Assembly: GCA_037976565.1 (NCBI GenBank) | Contig: CP137680.1 | Coordinates: 15,620,374-15,684,373, forward strand | Source of the DNA: Mesocentrotus franciscanus | Lineage: Eukaryota > Echinodermata > Echinoidea > Camarodonta > Strongylocentrotidae | Reading direction: 5' to 3' | DNA length: 64,000 nt | Shown: piece after piece, positions 26,187 through 38,205 of the stretch | Layout of the letters: every line of letters starts with the position of its first letter | How positions within the stretch are numbered: the first letter of the stretch is position 1 | Translations under genes and position numbers: made by a program | The notes under the pieces: generated by a model | What the model was told of the DNA's origin: nothing | The model's database searches: none | Seen by the model: the letters and a program-made list of their open reading frames with translations, nothing else

Positions 26187-27573
26187 GCTATAAAGTCTCA
26201 ATATTCGACATAGTTCAGTCTAATAGCGCATTATTAAGAAAAGTATGTAGACATGCAAGGGATGCTAGAAAAGAAATTTACTTATCAAGGGAGCCCTAAT
26301 GATGAAAATATTGCTACTGCAGTTGCTGCTAATGGTTCATTGTATAACGCCGGTATACGCATATACGGCACTTGCCTCATAATATTATGTATCCCAATTT
26401 TTAATCTTCACCATTAAGGTATAACGTAAAAGAAAACTGAAAAATAAAATATGTGAAAATAATATTTACCCGCATTTATCCACGCTTTTCATCCCCATTG
26501 CTTAATATATAACCTTTTCCAGTATAAAGCTCTCACGAAATAAGATAAAATTTGTATCTTGAGTTGCTTTATACCGTGACAATGTTTCCGGAGAGAAAAG
26601 AAAAGAAAAAAATATAAAATAAATGATTATAACTATCGAGAATTTATCATGATTTCTTAACAGGTTGAATAAGCTTTACATTCAGGATATTTGTATTCAT
26701 TATTTTCCTGCGTTGGCCGTTAGAGGTATTGTACTGTCCACACAATATGCGTGTCGCATATTGTGTTTCGTCACATTAAAAGCCGTCATAATGACGCCAT
26801 TCTAGTCGTATTAAATGTACTCTTAAAGCATTAAGATGACATGTACATGTATAAACAAATCTTAAACTTTATTGGCAGGAAAATACTAAAGAGGACATGA
26901 ATAACGAATAAAAATATCGATGAACAATATCTTTAATAACGTTGCGTAATTTTTATACGCGCGATTAAAACGGACAAAGCAAAAGAAATGCTGCAAATTT
27001 TCTTGTTTTTCTCCCAACATTTTAGACACAGAATGACTTGAGATCAACCACAGACAAAGCATTTCAAGATGTTGAATAGTGTCTTTTAGGGAAACCAATA
27101 CATGACAGAAGAAAGCTTTTAAGATCATTTTTCGTTCTTTTTTAGCATTTATTTATCAGGATTTGTATAGGATGATTCTAAATTTCGTCTAGACCACGGC
27201 TATTGTGAAGCAGAAAAGACGACATTTTGGTGATAAATGTTCCTAATGGTGCGTGAAATATTCAACTTTAGGTTCTCACACCCACTGCATTGCAGAAAGT
27301 GCAAGCAGAAAGATGTTCCGGTGTCTGGTTATGGTATCTTTGAATTGTATTAGTTTTTTCAAATGAGCGCTAAATTTGTCAGACAAAAGAGAGCTTACGG
27401 CGGTCTTTCACCGATGTGTTTGGATAATCTATGACATAACCTCAATGGTATATATTAAAGTGAAATCAATCTGATTATTTTTTGCTCTTGCTTTACAGAT
27501 GCATGATATCATTTCACTGAAGTTGTTTTGTTTGGGGAGTGAATGATTAAATAATCATCAATTGAAGGTGATA
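26187..27573. other. Non-coding stretch
   Basis: No gene is recognised. It holds the perfect hairpin at 26740..26766. An 80-codon minus-strand open frame at 26886..27128 has no recognisable domain. Confidence 0.5.
26740..26766. other. Perfect 12-bp inverted repeat with 3-base loop
   Basis: ACACAATATGCG (26740..26751) and CGCATATTGTGT (26755..26766) are exact reverse complements around TGT. On either strand this could form a tight hairpin. The flanks are ordinary AT-rich DNA with no adjacent gene. Confidence 0.85.
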
Positions 27574-27841
27574 GGGGCGTCGCCTTAACATTTAAATTAG
27601 GGGTGTCTGAACCGAATTTGCCGATAAACATTAGCTGTTATTGATCCGTTTTATTTAAATATCCTTCCTTCAAAACAGCGCTAAAAGAACATTTGACTGG
27701 TTGTTGGAAATTGCTTTAAAAAATGTCCTTTATCCAGATTTCAAGATTTTTAAGAGGGGGTAGATCACGAGGTAGTATGACGTGTCCAATGAGAGAGGTG
27801 GGAAAATTATCTTAAGATAGATTACTAGAGGCGACGCTCCC
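27574..27841. mobile_element. Candidate MITE with GGGGCGTCGCC ends
   Basis: GGGGCGTCGCC at 27574 is inverted at 27829..27841 (GGCGACGCTCCC), about 268 bp apart, with one or two mismatches. The ends are much GC-richer than the interior, as in many MITEs. The repeats are short and no clean target-site duplication was found. Confidence 0.45.
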
Positions 27842-29272
27842 ATTTAAAATGCTTTTCATTTTCTGCAATCAGAAACAAATTCTGATAAAATTACTTAGTA
27901 TCTTTTTTCATTAAGTTGTATTACTTTTGTACTTACTGCAAACGTGGATGGGGCGGGTGGGGTGGGATGGCTCTAATACTGGATACGCCTCCGTTATACG
28001 CTATTATCTCTCATTGTCATTGGGGTAAATTTTGCCAACTTTTAGTAAAAGATTTGCACGAAGTTAATGCATCTCTATTCTGTTGGACAATTTGGATGTA
28101 ATTATTCTCTGTCGAGGAAAGGTACATTCAAAATCGGCATATAATGAAATCAAGTACGATAAAAGAAAGATGAAAATGTAACAAATTACAATCTGCCATT
28201 AAAGGCGACACAATGTCTTGGAGCTATCAAAAACGGCGAGACGATCATCATCAGATTTACAATCCCTGAAGGAAATAGAAGAAAATACTTGTACACGTAA
28301 GTTCTTCTTGTATGACTTAAAACTCAACGGAGCGTTACAAGATAGTGGAGAGAAATGGTGAAAGAATAATACTGTAACAACATTAATGACAGTCTGGGGC
28401 AAAAAGTCAACATACCTCCTCCAGTAAAAAGGGAAAATAATTTTCAATCAGGAGATCTCCTTTCCACAGTCTTGACAGGTCACATAATAGGTAAATAAGA
28501 AAAGAAAATCTTATAAATGCTGACCTCATTTTATGCGTGTCCTCCATGCACTCAAACGAAACTATCCTATAATCATTCCAAATTCGAATTGTCACTAAGT
28601 CTGATTAAGTATGTTAGAGGTCGAGAAGAGATGTAAAATGACAGTGATCAGTCTAGCTTGATAAGATGAAAAGCTTGGAGTCTTCTTCTATGTTCCCTAC
28701 AGATCAGCTGTTAGACGTAAACATGAATGGTGGCCAGAATTCTGACGCCATCTTCAAGGCCTGTCACCCAAAAGCCGGCAAAAGCAGAAAATGGGGTGAA
28801 AACGATGACATACCGAGCGGTCAAATGGTAGATATATAGGTGAATGTATTCTGAACGCTGAATACAAAAGATGCAAGTTAGATTATAGGAGCAATTATAC
28901 TTTTAATTACCAAAATTTTGTTGATGATTAATAATTGTGCATATTTTTTGATAAACTAAAAGATATTAAGCGTTTCTTAAACATTCTGTGGTGATTTAAG
29001 GGGTAGAATTAATCCATATAACGAAGGAAAACTCTTTAAATAAAACGAAATACACGTTCAATAGCGTTTATTATGTTTGTGAGTGTTCTACTCTGTTTAT
29101 AGGGGAACCATTTTATGTATTTCTAATAATGATCTGTCGTTCTCAAAGTTGATGTCGATGAGCGTTTTACCTGACTGATAATTATAGCAGGCATATAGAT
29201 AAATTGTCAGCATGCAACGACCAGGGAATCTAAAGCAACTCCTATCCGGGGGTCTCACCGGTCAAGTTTTAA
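27842..29272. other. Non-coding stretch
   Basis: Nothing recognisable as a gene, RNA or mobile element. Two minus-strand open frames (28199..28447 and 28407..28595) have no domain signature. Confidence 0.5.
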
Positions 29273-29450
29273 TACAGTCAAACCTGCTTTAGTGACCACC
29301 CGTCTACAAAGACCACATTTTTTTGTTTCCCTTGAAAATTGTTTCTCATTGAAATATGTACTAAAGGAACCTGCACATTAAGACCACCTGCCTATAAAGA
29401 CCACCTTTCTTGTCTCCCTTGGGTGGTCTTTATAGACAGGTTTCACCGTA
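29273..29450. mobile_element. MITE with TACAGTCAAACCTG-type ends
   Basis: The left end TACAGTCAAACCTGCTTTAG is matched with mismatches by the inverted right end (reverse complement TACGGTGAAACCTGTCTATA). Both arms continue into GACCACC-type words, and an internal AAGACCACCTGCCTATAAAG repeats the arm sequence. TA at each edge fits a Tc1/mariner-type target site. The element is about 178 bp and gene-free. Confidence 0.7.
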
Positions 29451-29469
29451 CCACCTTTAATACCAAATA

Positions 29470-29570
29470 GCACAGGGGAGTCATTGGCGCCACGTTTTAG
29501 CTTCGAAATCGTGACCTCTCGGTTCTAATTTGCACTCCTGTATCTAACGAGTTACCGCTCCTTCATAGAG
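29470..29570 (-). mobile_element. Degenerate tRNA-derived SINE head
   Basis: The minus strand reads GGAGCGGTAACTCGTTAGA and, about 35 bases on, GAGAGGTCACGATTTCGAAG. This resembles the A-box/B-box layout of a tRNA-derived promoter (GTAACTCG..., GGTTCGAA...), but the B-box is mutated. Its sequence differs from the 14413 SINE, so it would be a second, older family. It lies next to the 29273 MITE. Confidence 0.4.
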
Positions 29571-31805
29571 AGTCAAGTTTCTCCACTTTTACCACTTTAA
29601 AAAACCCAGCTAAACCCACCTATTTATGTCACAGTAGATCCTCAAAATGTACTATCACATTGGACATCGTTTATGTTTATATATGTCATGTACATCCACA
29701 TTCTTTTATTATATTGTTTGCTTTTAGAAGTTCAATATAAGTTATTTATTTTTATTTAATGTATAAGTCAGCGACTGGAAACGATATGTAAAAATTGCCA
29801 AAGAGGTGCTAATAATGGTTGGTAATTTGTATATTTATGATAAAGGTTTTGAAATTTTAACACAAGCGTCCTTTTAGAAAAAAGGCCGTTAATTAACTTC
29901 GAGTCTGAGACTTCCTGTTCTAAGACCAGTGCTATTGAAGACGTGCATTAATACTTGATAATGTGAAACTTGTGGGAAAATGTATAAGTGTGAGTGCGCG
30001 ACGCGTGCCCGTGTGCGTGTGCGCGCGTGTGTATGGGTGTGGGGGAAGGGCACTGGACAGAGAGAAAGTATTTTTAAACTGTTTCTTTTATAAACTATCA
30101 GCCTCCTGGAGTAGGATGACAGTGAATGGGTTAATAGTTTACCTCCTATTCTGTCTACACCAATACGACGTTCAAATACACATCCGAGAACTTGAGTTCT
30201 TTAGCTATAAAGCTATCGTAAATAATAATAATAACACAATTTATAATGCGCACATATCCACCCCAAGAGATGCTATAAAATATATTCTGAAACATCAATC
30301 AAAAAATTGTTGGTAGCAAGATTACATGAGTGATCACAATGGTAGGTATTTAAATAGTTTGGTTTGTTCACTTTTTTTTTAATAACTATTTCAGCTCGTT
30401 TACTATTTTAGTTAATTTACATTTTTTACTGTTTTATTAACTATTTTAATGAAAAATTGTTTGTGCTAATTTCTTACATCCAATGTTCTATATTCATGAT
30501 ATTACAAACATGACATCATTAGTCTCCGAACTACCGTCTTGAACCATATTTTTAATGTTAATAAACTTAAATATGAATTGATTGGAATAAATTTGTTCTT
30601 TTAGTTGAAATTTCTCATTTTGAGTTTTCCATACAATCATACATTTTTTTTCTCCAGAATTTGAGGGATGTTCTTTCTCTCAAACTGAAATGATTTCCAT
30701 CACTTTCATGACCATGTCAAATATATTTAAATAATTGTGTTTTACGAGCATAATTATAGCTAAACAACTTTTCCCTTAAAGCTCTCCCGCCCTCACCGAT
30801 ACTTGGCTATCAGGAAGAACAAGACAATCAACCCTTCTCGAAGTTAGATATTGTGTTAATTGGTTATTCTTCAACAACTTGTACAGCTGTTTACTGACGT
30901 AGTTGTACACGATATCTCTTGACTATAATTTTAAATAAAATATAAATATATATACATAATTCCTCAAACTTTTGCATTAGTCATGATAAATATGTAAAAC
31001 CTGGATATTTAGAAATACATACTCGGAAAGGAGAAGATTCTTCCGCTTTTGTTCTTCAATAATATTTGAGGAATGTTTTTAAATGGAGTGATTTTCTCTT
31101 ACATTACAAGTGCTGCTGGAATTTAATTTATGTACATTTTGTTTCAGATAGAATACCCCACAGAATGCCATTGTCAATTTACTTATTTAGCAGATAACTA
31201 AAGTCTAAACCTGACATAAGATCAACAAATGCTAAATTTAAATGAATAATCAGATGATCTTTTTTTAATGACAGGAGCAGACTCATTGCAGTGAAAAACA
31301 GCCACTGTGTTTAGTTTTATCTGGTACATTAATCGATTTTTGCTATTCGACAGGTTTTACAACCTATATATTGTTTGTGCCACCTGTTACATTTCGTGCT
31401 AATCATTTTCTTTGGGAAATTAAGTGATTGTACGCAGGACCTTACGATTTACAATCTACGTATTAAACGTGACACGATGCGTAATCATACTATCTCGGGT
31501 AATACTTCTATCTGCATAAAATGAAGAACAACAACTCCTATTCCAGTAATCAAAGATGGGGTTTTCGTGTTCTGTTTTTTAGATTAGCTATTTATGAATT
31601 CAATATTGCATTACTCAAAAGTTGCACATGTCCATTGTTCACGAGACAGTAAAGTGATTCAATGTCATTGTAAATCATGATTTTATTTTGATAGCTTTTT
31701 GAAGAACGAGAGATTAAAAGTATACAATCATTCATTCATAAAAGAAATGTATAATATGTGATTTGAGAAGGGTTTCGATGATGAGGGTTATTAAAAAGAC
31801 TATCT
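29571..31805. other. Non-coding stretch
   Basis: No gene is recognised. A CpG/GTGTGCG-rich patch at about 29990..30050 and the SINE fragment at 30220 are the only distinct features. A 117-codon plus-strand frame (29963..30316) spans both and has no recognisable domain. Confidence 0.5.
30220..30275 (-). mobile_element. SINE 3' fragment
   Basis: An (AAT)n run is followed by TTTATAATGCGCACATATCCACC, closely like TATATAGCGCACATATCCACC in the 51635 copy. Only the last ~55 bases of the SINE remain. Confidence 0.6.
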
Positions 31806-31990
31806 CTCGTTTTGTCTCTCTCTCTCTCCCCTCTCTTCTTCCATCCTATTCCCTCCACCTCTCTCTCTCTCTCTCTCTTATGTCTCTCATTCTCTTTTTG
31901 CTCACTAACTACTCCTTCTTTCTCATTCTCTCTCTCTCTCCCTCTCCCTCCTTTTTTCACCTTCTCCCCTCTCCTTTCCTTCCTACCTTC
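31806..31990. repeat. Pyrimidine-rich (CT)n tract
   Basis: Nearly uninterrupted C/T on the plus strand, with CTCTCTCT runs and CCTTCC variants. Open frames of about 100 codons on both strands here are pure Ser/Leu or Arg/Glu/Lys low-complexity products. A long homopurine-homopyrimidine tract can form triplex DNA. Confidence 0.9.
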
Positions 31991-32326
31991 TCCATATTTG
32001 TTTACTTCTGTCAAAAGAATAGTTGTGAAACAGAAAGGGTTCAACGTTTCAAGCGATAATCACATGTGTTTAATCATGGTGTACTTTTCTTCTAGATATT
32101 ATGAAATAAATATTACAATTTTTTAAAGCTGGAGCTAATGTTGTTTGTGTAAAAGAACTATGTAAGAACGAAATATTGAAAATATAGATATATAGACGGT
32201 GACTATGTTGCTGGCCTTTAATTATTAGTTAGCCTATCAAAAGTGAGACGTGTAACCATAAGTATTGCGTCATAATCTTGTCGTAGATACCAAGTCTACT
32301 GTGCTGCTACCACAACAACTTCAAGT

Positions 32327-32858
32327 TCAAGTTCAATTTTATTTAATTCCAGTAAAAGCATATACACATACAAATCGCAAATACAGCACAGATGCAAATC
32401 ATCATACATGGAATCAAGGGTAGCATAAAAGACAAAGACGATCTTGTCGAGATAGTCCCCTTATGAAAAAAATTGAAAGTGCTCGAAAGCAAGAGGAGAG
32501 TACAATATATTTAAACATTTACTTCCATAAAAAAGCAAAGTAAAAACATTAAAAGATTAAAAGATGTAATAACACATAGAATAATGTTTCATAAAAAGAG
32601 AAAGACCAGACAACACTAAACAAATTTTGGAAACGAACATTACAGCTTTAGACTAACAAAATCAGAAAATAGGAGGAATTTCCTTAATTTTCTCTTGAAA
32701 CTATAATGAAAAACAATTTGTGTGATTTCATTTGGAAGGGAATTTAAAAACAAGAGATGGGGTAAATTGATTAATAGAGATTGAACAAAATGTGTCATGG
32801 TTTCCAAATTATTGCCTTGGCATTTGACTTGTAAATCATCTGAATCAAGGGGAAACAA
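32327..32858 (-). mobile_element. Non-LTR retrotransposon (LINE) ORF2 C-terminus and 3' end
   Basis: The minus-strand open frame 32858..32640 encodes about 70 residues, ending in FLNSLPNEITQIVFHYSFKRKLRKFLL. That pattern (NSLPxxI, then SFKRKLRKFLL) is typical of the extreme C-terminus of CR1/L2-like LINE ORF2 proteins. After the stop an AT-rich 3' region runs about 300 bases and ends at TTGAACTTGAACTTGAA, a tandem 6-bp tail (about 32327..32345). The element is a 5'-truncated dead copy without the reverse transcriptase core. Confidence 0.7.
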
Positions 32859-32859
32859 A

Positions 32860-33695
32860 AGGAAACATTATATGTTAAAGGGGTCAAAGTTCATTATGGT
32901 AATACTTTCGACATGTTTGTACGGTTACAAATTTGTTCATTTAAAGGTAGTGTATCCCTTTTGCAGCCAACATCAAATTCTGTAGAAATTTGCAGGAAAT
33001 ATGAATATGTCACGTAGGCCTATGTCATGTAATTCAGCTGAGGCTGCGATATGATAATAAAACAAACTGAACTGAACTATCTGTGAAATTTAAATGTTAG
33101 CAGTGTCCTTATAGTATTCAAATTATGCAAGGAAACTCGTTTACTTTCGACTTCACTGTCAGACACTATTGAGTGACTGACTGACTACTTGTTTTCTTTG
33201 GTAATAACATACATAAAATGAGCTTTGTCTACATCAATAACCCACTTCTTGTAATGGCCAAAATTATACTGATTGAATCTTTGCGCAGCACAAAACGTAC
33301 GACCATTCGGTACAAGGGTCTGAACATCAGACTATTTAATTAAACGACCGCGATCGCTAAATTCGATTCGACAACTAACGGTCGTTATTTTTCCCCCAAA
33401 AGACAACCCTTTTTGTTTTAAGGGAAGTTCTAAATTAGTATTATCTTTCAAATGCCGTTGGAATTTAACCTTTTCATTTTTGGGGCCTGCAAATGGGACA
33501 TAATAGCCCCGATAGTAGCTTTAACCAGGTTTCCTAAAGGAGAATAAAACCCTTCATTGTAACCTATATCATTATGTAGAGGACTTTTTAACTCACATTT
33601 TCATAACAAAATCATGTTCGTAGGATGTGTATATTCACTAAAATTTCCAAAATAAAATGACGGTTATCGTCTGCTATAAGTTCAGAAGGGAGCTG
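32860..33695. other. Non-coding stretch with a possible retroposon tail
   Basis: GTAGGCCTAT at 33014 is followed by AATAAAACAAACTGAACTGAAC near 33057, which looks like a plus-strand retroposon 3' end with a tandem TGAAC tail. No gene is recognised. Confidence 0.4.
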
Positions 33696-33699
33696 CCAT

Positions 33700-34060
33700 T
33701 ACGTATGAAATACAGGGACCCAGTTCGAAGTTATGACGTAGTTGCGCTGTAATCTTTGGCTGTAATAGCTCTAGCTCTGCAGCTGGCATGCATGCACTCT
33801 GCACTATCATTGCTCGGGCGTGCGTGCGCGGAATATGCACAGCACGTGTATACAGCTAGCATACATGCTCTGCATATTCATATTTGGCGTTCTAAAACTT
33901 TCAACAAACTTTCGGTTGTACGAATATTTCGGGAAAAGCCGTAGGGAAGAAGACATTCCATAGCGCATTTACGTCACTATCTCCGATGAGGACAACTATT
34001 AGTATGGCGGCAGCCCGATTCTGCTATGATCGTGATGAAATTACCTTTAAAATTTGATCT
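33700..34060 (+). promoter_or_regulatory. CpG-rich patch, possible promoter or first exon
   Basis: CpG dinucleotides are dense compared with the flanks. CRE-like words occur at about 33733 (TGACGTAG) and 33971 (TTACGTCAC). ATGGCGGCAGCC near 34003 resembles the YY1/translation-start motif often seen at animal promoters; the frame after it runs MAARFCYDRDEITFKI and stops, with GT dinucleotides that could serve as a donor. Two CAGCTRGCATRCATGC-like words (about 33780 and 33856) form a short direct repeat. No downstream exon was recognised, so this is only a candidate. Confidence 0.2.
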
Positions 34061-35059
34061 ATCAAAAAATGATGAACAAGATCCGAGATTTTCTGAGTGA
34101 TTTCAAGTGACTGATATCTTATTTTTCAAATGCACAATATTATTTTTTTACTTTCATTCTCCTTTAATTAAGCTAAGTTGTGCAGTTACCAGTCTAGATA
34201 ATCAATGCAAAATTTCAATAAATTTAACCTCTTTAAAAATGATAACATATATCTTTGGATTTAACTCCTTTTGGAATGAAACATCTGAAAGCGTGTTTTT
34301 TCTTCAATAAACGGTAAACATCGGAAAATATAACAAAAAAATATTAAAAAATGCTCTTTTAGCAGTAGGCCTACTATATATTATTGTGTTTCGCTTTGAA
34401 TTTAAATCTTTAAAGTGGTTTAAGCGCGCATGAAGAGACAGTCGACCATAGTTTCATTCCAAAAGGGGATTAAATCCACAGACATTTAAAGTACCAAGTT
34501 TATGTAAAATATAAGTCATCGCTAGATTGCTTTTTAAAGATGATCAAAATGATGTACGGCAATACCCCTACCATAATATACAAAAAAGTGATAACTGACA
34601 AGGGAAAATGGTAAATTAAAAATCCTTTATTTACTTGTAAACACTAAGAGTGGATTTAGCTGCTTTGGGCATAAAATTGTTCATATACTAAACCAGATAA
34701 AATACTTATCAGAGGGGGAGGGGGAGGGGGAAGGGGGTTTCCACAACTTCGTGATTAGGGTAAAAGTAAGTTCACCAGGATGATAATTATACATTTGCTA
34801 AAACAATATGAATTTCCAGACAGAAATGTTGATAGGGAGGGGGCTGTCGAACACATTCTTTCAGATTGATTGAATATTTATAATATATTAAAACTTTCCT
34901 GTCACACCCACTGCATGATTTACAATTTATGCTATTGTACTGATATATGAGTGTAGTTTAAAATTACTAGCAAGTGATCCCCATTCCTATCCCACACTTA
35001 CAATGCGCCGCCCGACCCCAATGGGGACTGCGTACTATATATTTTTTCCTTTACATTTA
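34061..35059. other. Non-coding stretch
   Basis: Contains GTAGGCCTAC at 34365 and the G-quadruplex motif at 34714. No gene or RNA is recognised. Confidence 0.5.
34714..34737 (+). other. G-quadruplex motif, four G5 runs
   Basis: Four runs of five G separated by loops of A, A and AA. This exceeds the usual G3+N1-7 quadruplex rule, and the short loops favour a stable parallel fold. It sits in otherwise AT-rich DNA. Confidence 0.85.
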
Positions 35060-35222
35060 ATTCTTTTAATGTTATGTATTGTTAATGTTTAATTTTGTAT
35101 TTTATTTGTTTATTCATATGTTTTTTAATGTACCATGTGCAGACATGCTGAAAAACAGCTATGCCAAGCTGAAAGCATGTTTTTTAATCACCGTATTTAA
35201 ATAAATAAACAACAAACAAACA
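35060..35222 (+). mobile_element. Probable LINE 3' end, plus strand
   Basis: A T-rich 3' region (TTAATGTTTAATTTTGTATT) leads to GACATGCTGAAAAACAGC and AAGCTGAAAGCATG, then TATTTAAATAAATAAACAAC and CAAACAAACAAAC. An AATAAA-like signal with a tandem AAAC/AAAT tail is the pattern of non-LTR retrotransposon ends. No ORF remains upstream. Confidence 0.45.
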
Positions 35223-37921
35223 AACAAAAGGACTCGTGTACGCTTCCGATATTATGTTTCTCTCCACCCCATCATCTTGAAACTGGTCAAAATCTCTTGT
35301 TCTCGGAATCCGCGCCCGTGTACCGAAGTGTCGATGAATATAATAATGTTACTGAAATCCACCGGAGAACAGAGATAAACATCTTGTTTGACATGGTGTC
35401 GTGTGCATAATGTAAACAATTTTACATGATATTCTTTATCTCACAAACGTAGCTTTCAGGCGGAGATTGTGAAGGAGAGTAGCATGTTGCGTGGAAAAGA
35501 ACTTTGTACTCGGCAATAGTGGGATAAAACAAAAGAGCCTCAAAAGCACATGGACGAGTTTTTACTTGATATACCTTTTTTTCAGGAGATGAAATTGGGA
35601 TGCAGTTTGTGGAAGGCAACAATCCCTGAAGGGCCCAAACCTTGCGGCGAGTCATACCTAAAGGAATTGGGCAGAATAACCTGAGTTGTAGATATTGCTG
35701 TTGCTAGACTTTTTCTTGGATCTTCTCATGCCTTGTATACCATGACACTAAGGCCAAAAAATGTCCGGCTTTTAAATAGTTGTTCGACCTATCGTGTGTA
35801 CAAAGTAAGCATATTTTAAGACACTAATATACATTTAGCGGAAGAGATGTTCGGGGATGGTTGTCTTATTGGTTATTTGTCCGAGGCATGGTAAACTAGA
35901 GGGTATTGTACTAGAACAATTTCTCATACCACATCAGCAGTTTTCAACAAAGTGCTTACATGATTATTATGCCGGGTGCCACAGCACAACCAAATAACTC
36001 GCAAGGTCTTCCAATAAAAACATGTTATTACTGAGGCCAGAATTGGCACCATAAATGAATGTAGGAAGGCTCTAGAAAGAAAAATGAGAAGGGGGGCGGG
36101 GGCGAAACCAAAATTGTCAGCAAGAGAAATGGGGGGGGGGGGCCGGGGTTCCCGACATTATTTTTCATAGGAAAATGACCTCGGAAACTTCGTGGGCTCT
36201 CTCAATATTCACTTTAAAAGCGGAAGGGGGGGGGGGTGGATAGGAGCAGTGAAAAAAAAATCCTGAAGAAATAAAGTCCAAGGAAATATGAATCCCGCTG
36301 GCCCTTAAAACCCTCACAAATGGGCTGATATGAAAATGATTCTTGTGCTTCATTTTTTTTATGTGAAAGGGGCGTCCTGTTCTACTCCTCTGGATCCGCC
36401 TTTGGAGGGGGTGAAAATACCTACGAGTGTCTGGTATTCGCACGGTTTTTGTTTGCTTGACAAGGCTTACATAGATAATCAACACCAACAATCTTGACAC
36501 TTATGGCGCCTGTTATGTCTGTAGTAGATAAAAAGTGTCTCAAAAAAGAGGAAAATTCAAACCCAAATTTGTACTTGGTATATTTTCATCTTTATCATAA
36601 TATTCTCATTGTGCGGTTCGACACAAAGCAACGTTTGTCAAGGTTAAAGGGCGTGTTTATGTTCGTAATTTGTTAAATAAGCATATATGAAATAAAATTG
36701 ACTTAGTTTCACAGGAATATAGTGTCTAAAAAGTGCTCTCTTCGCGTTAGTTTGTCCAACCATCGTGATAAAAATGACATGAAGTGTCAAACGGTGGATG
36801 GCTACAAGTATGACATTTGACCTCAATTAAAACTATGTAGAATAGCGACCCAGTTTCAAACTTAATCAAACCTTTTACTACAACACTTTGCAATAAATGA
36901 AAACAAATAGTATTCGGGTCTGTTTGTATTGCTCCTAACTGAACTCCTACACTTATCGACATTTCGTCTTATCGCTGTCTGAAGCTCGGTTTTTATCAAA
37001 GAAAGATTGTTGACTTATAGTTTTGCCCGATGCACTATTTAAGATGTAATGTTGGAAAGAAAGAAAGAACTTGTGGAGTCATTTTTTAATAAGATAAGCA
37101 ATTTTTCGGAAAGATAAATTGGCACGATGTCAAATACTTGGCGTTTCATAATTCAAAATTAAAATGAGAGAAAACCTGACATTTCATTCTGTTATAGTTT
37201 GCTCTAAGAAAGCCAGGTAAGCCTCATTTACTGTTTCAATAATGAGGTAACCCAGATTCATTTCTTTCGATTTTGTTCAAAGTATTTGTAATGCTTTGTG
37301 GGCTCTTTTCATATCGCCCTTTGTCTCCCCATTATCAGTCTGCTGATATATATATATATATACATTTTCCTTTCTTTTCAAATTTTTCAAACTTAAACTT
37401 CTAGATCGAATCCTCTCAAGGATCGCCAAACCGTCATTGCGTCTTACCCTTATCTGAATATTTCAAATATTAAGTGGTCTGTTCAGATAAAGATTGAAAA
37501 GGCATTCTTAGCATATCACTTGTCTTTATCCGAGAGTCCGAACAAATCTTGAATATTATCTTATCCAATGTTTGAGCTGGCAGTTCACTCCTGCGTGCAA
37601 ATGTCAATCATACGTTTTTATCAACATTAATTTGGTAATGATTGATGAAAACTTGATGATCGAGTTGAATGCCCGGCGAAAACTGTCGTGGTATAAGATA
37701 ATCAGCCACACCCCCAAAATTGGCAACGTCCATGTTGAATAATTAGTCGCTAGCTTTTAACCACCAATCGGGATGAAGATTATGCATCTTACTGGCTTTA
37801 TGATTTAAAAGGTTAGTCCCGATTGGGTAGTGGTGGGATTGTAAGGATTGAATGCAATGGGCAGCAAATTGATCGTGTATTCAGATAAGGATAAGAAGAA
37901 AATCCCGAGTAAGTTATTATC
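35223..37921. other. Non-coding stretch with poly-G runs and GATA words
   Basis: Poly-G runs lie at 36131..36142 (12 G) and 36226..36236 (11 G). A (TA)n run lies at 37346..37362. GATA-type words (TTATCT, AGATAA) cluster at 37450..37565 and again at about 37880. A 77-codon minus-strand frame at 35422..35655 begins with ATG and has a protein-like composition but no known domain (see findings). Confidence 0.45.
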
Positions 37922-38127
37922 TCACTGCTGTACGAATGGTAAATATGTGGGCAAATATATAAAGAGATAGATGTATTGAGAACTTAGCACAAAGAAAGCA
38001 GGATAACGAATTTTGCAGACGAGGAAGAGACAAACAATAGCTTTGACAACTCTCGTGGGAATATATACACTATATACAATACATACATATATATATACAC
38101 GTATTTGAACTGTATATGTAAAATGAG

Positions 38128-38163
38128 AGAGTGAGTGTGTGTGTGTGTGTGTTCTAGAGAAAG

Positions 38164-38205
<42 letters not shown>

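Noticed and set aside
31736..32126. Three overlapping frames of about 100 codons
   Set aside because: They are products of the (CT)n tract, with only Ser/Leu or Arg/Glu/Lys repeats.
37722..37835. Inverted CCAATCGGGA / TCCCGATTGG pair
   Set aside because: Only about 10 bp pair and no element boundaries or duplications are visible.
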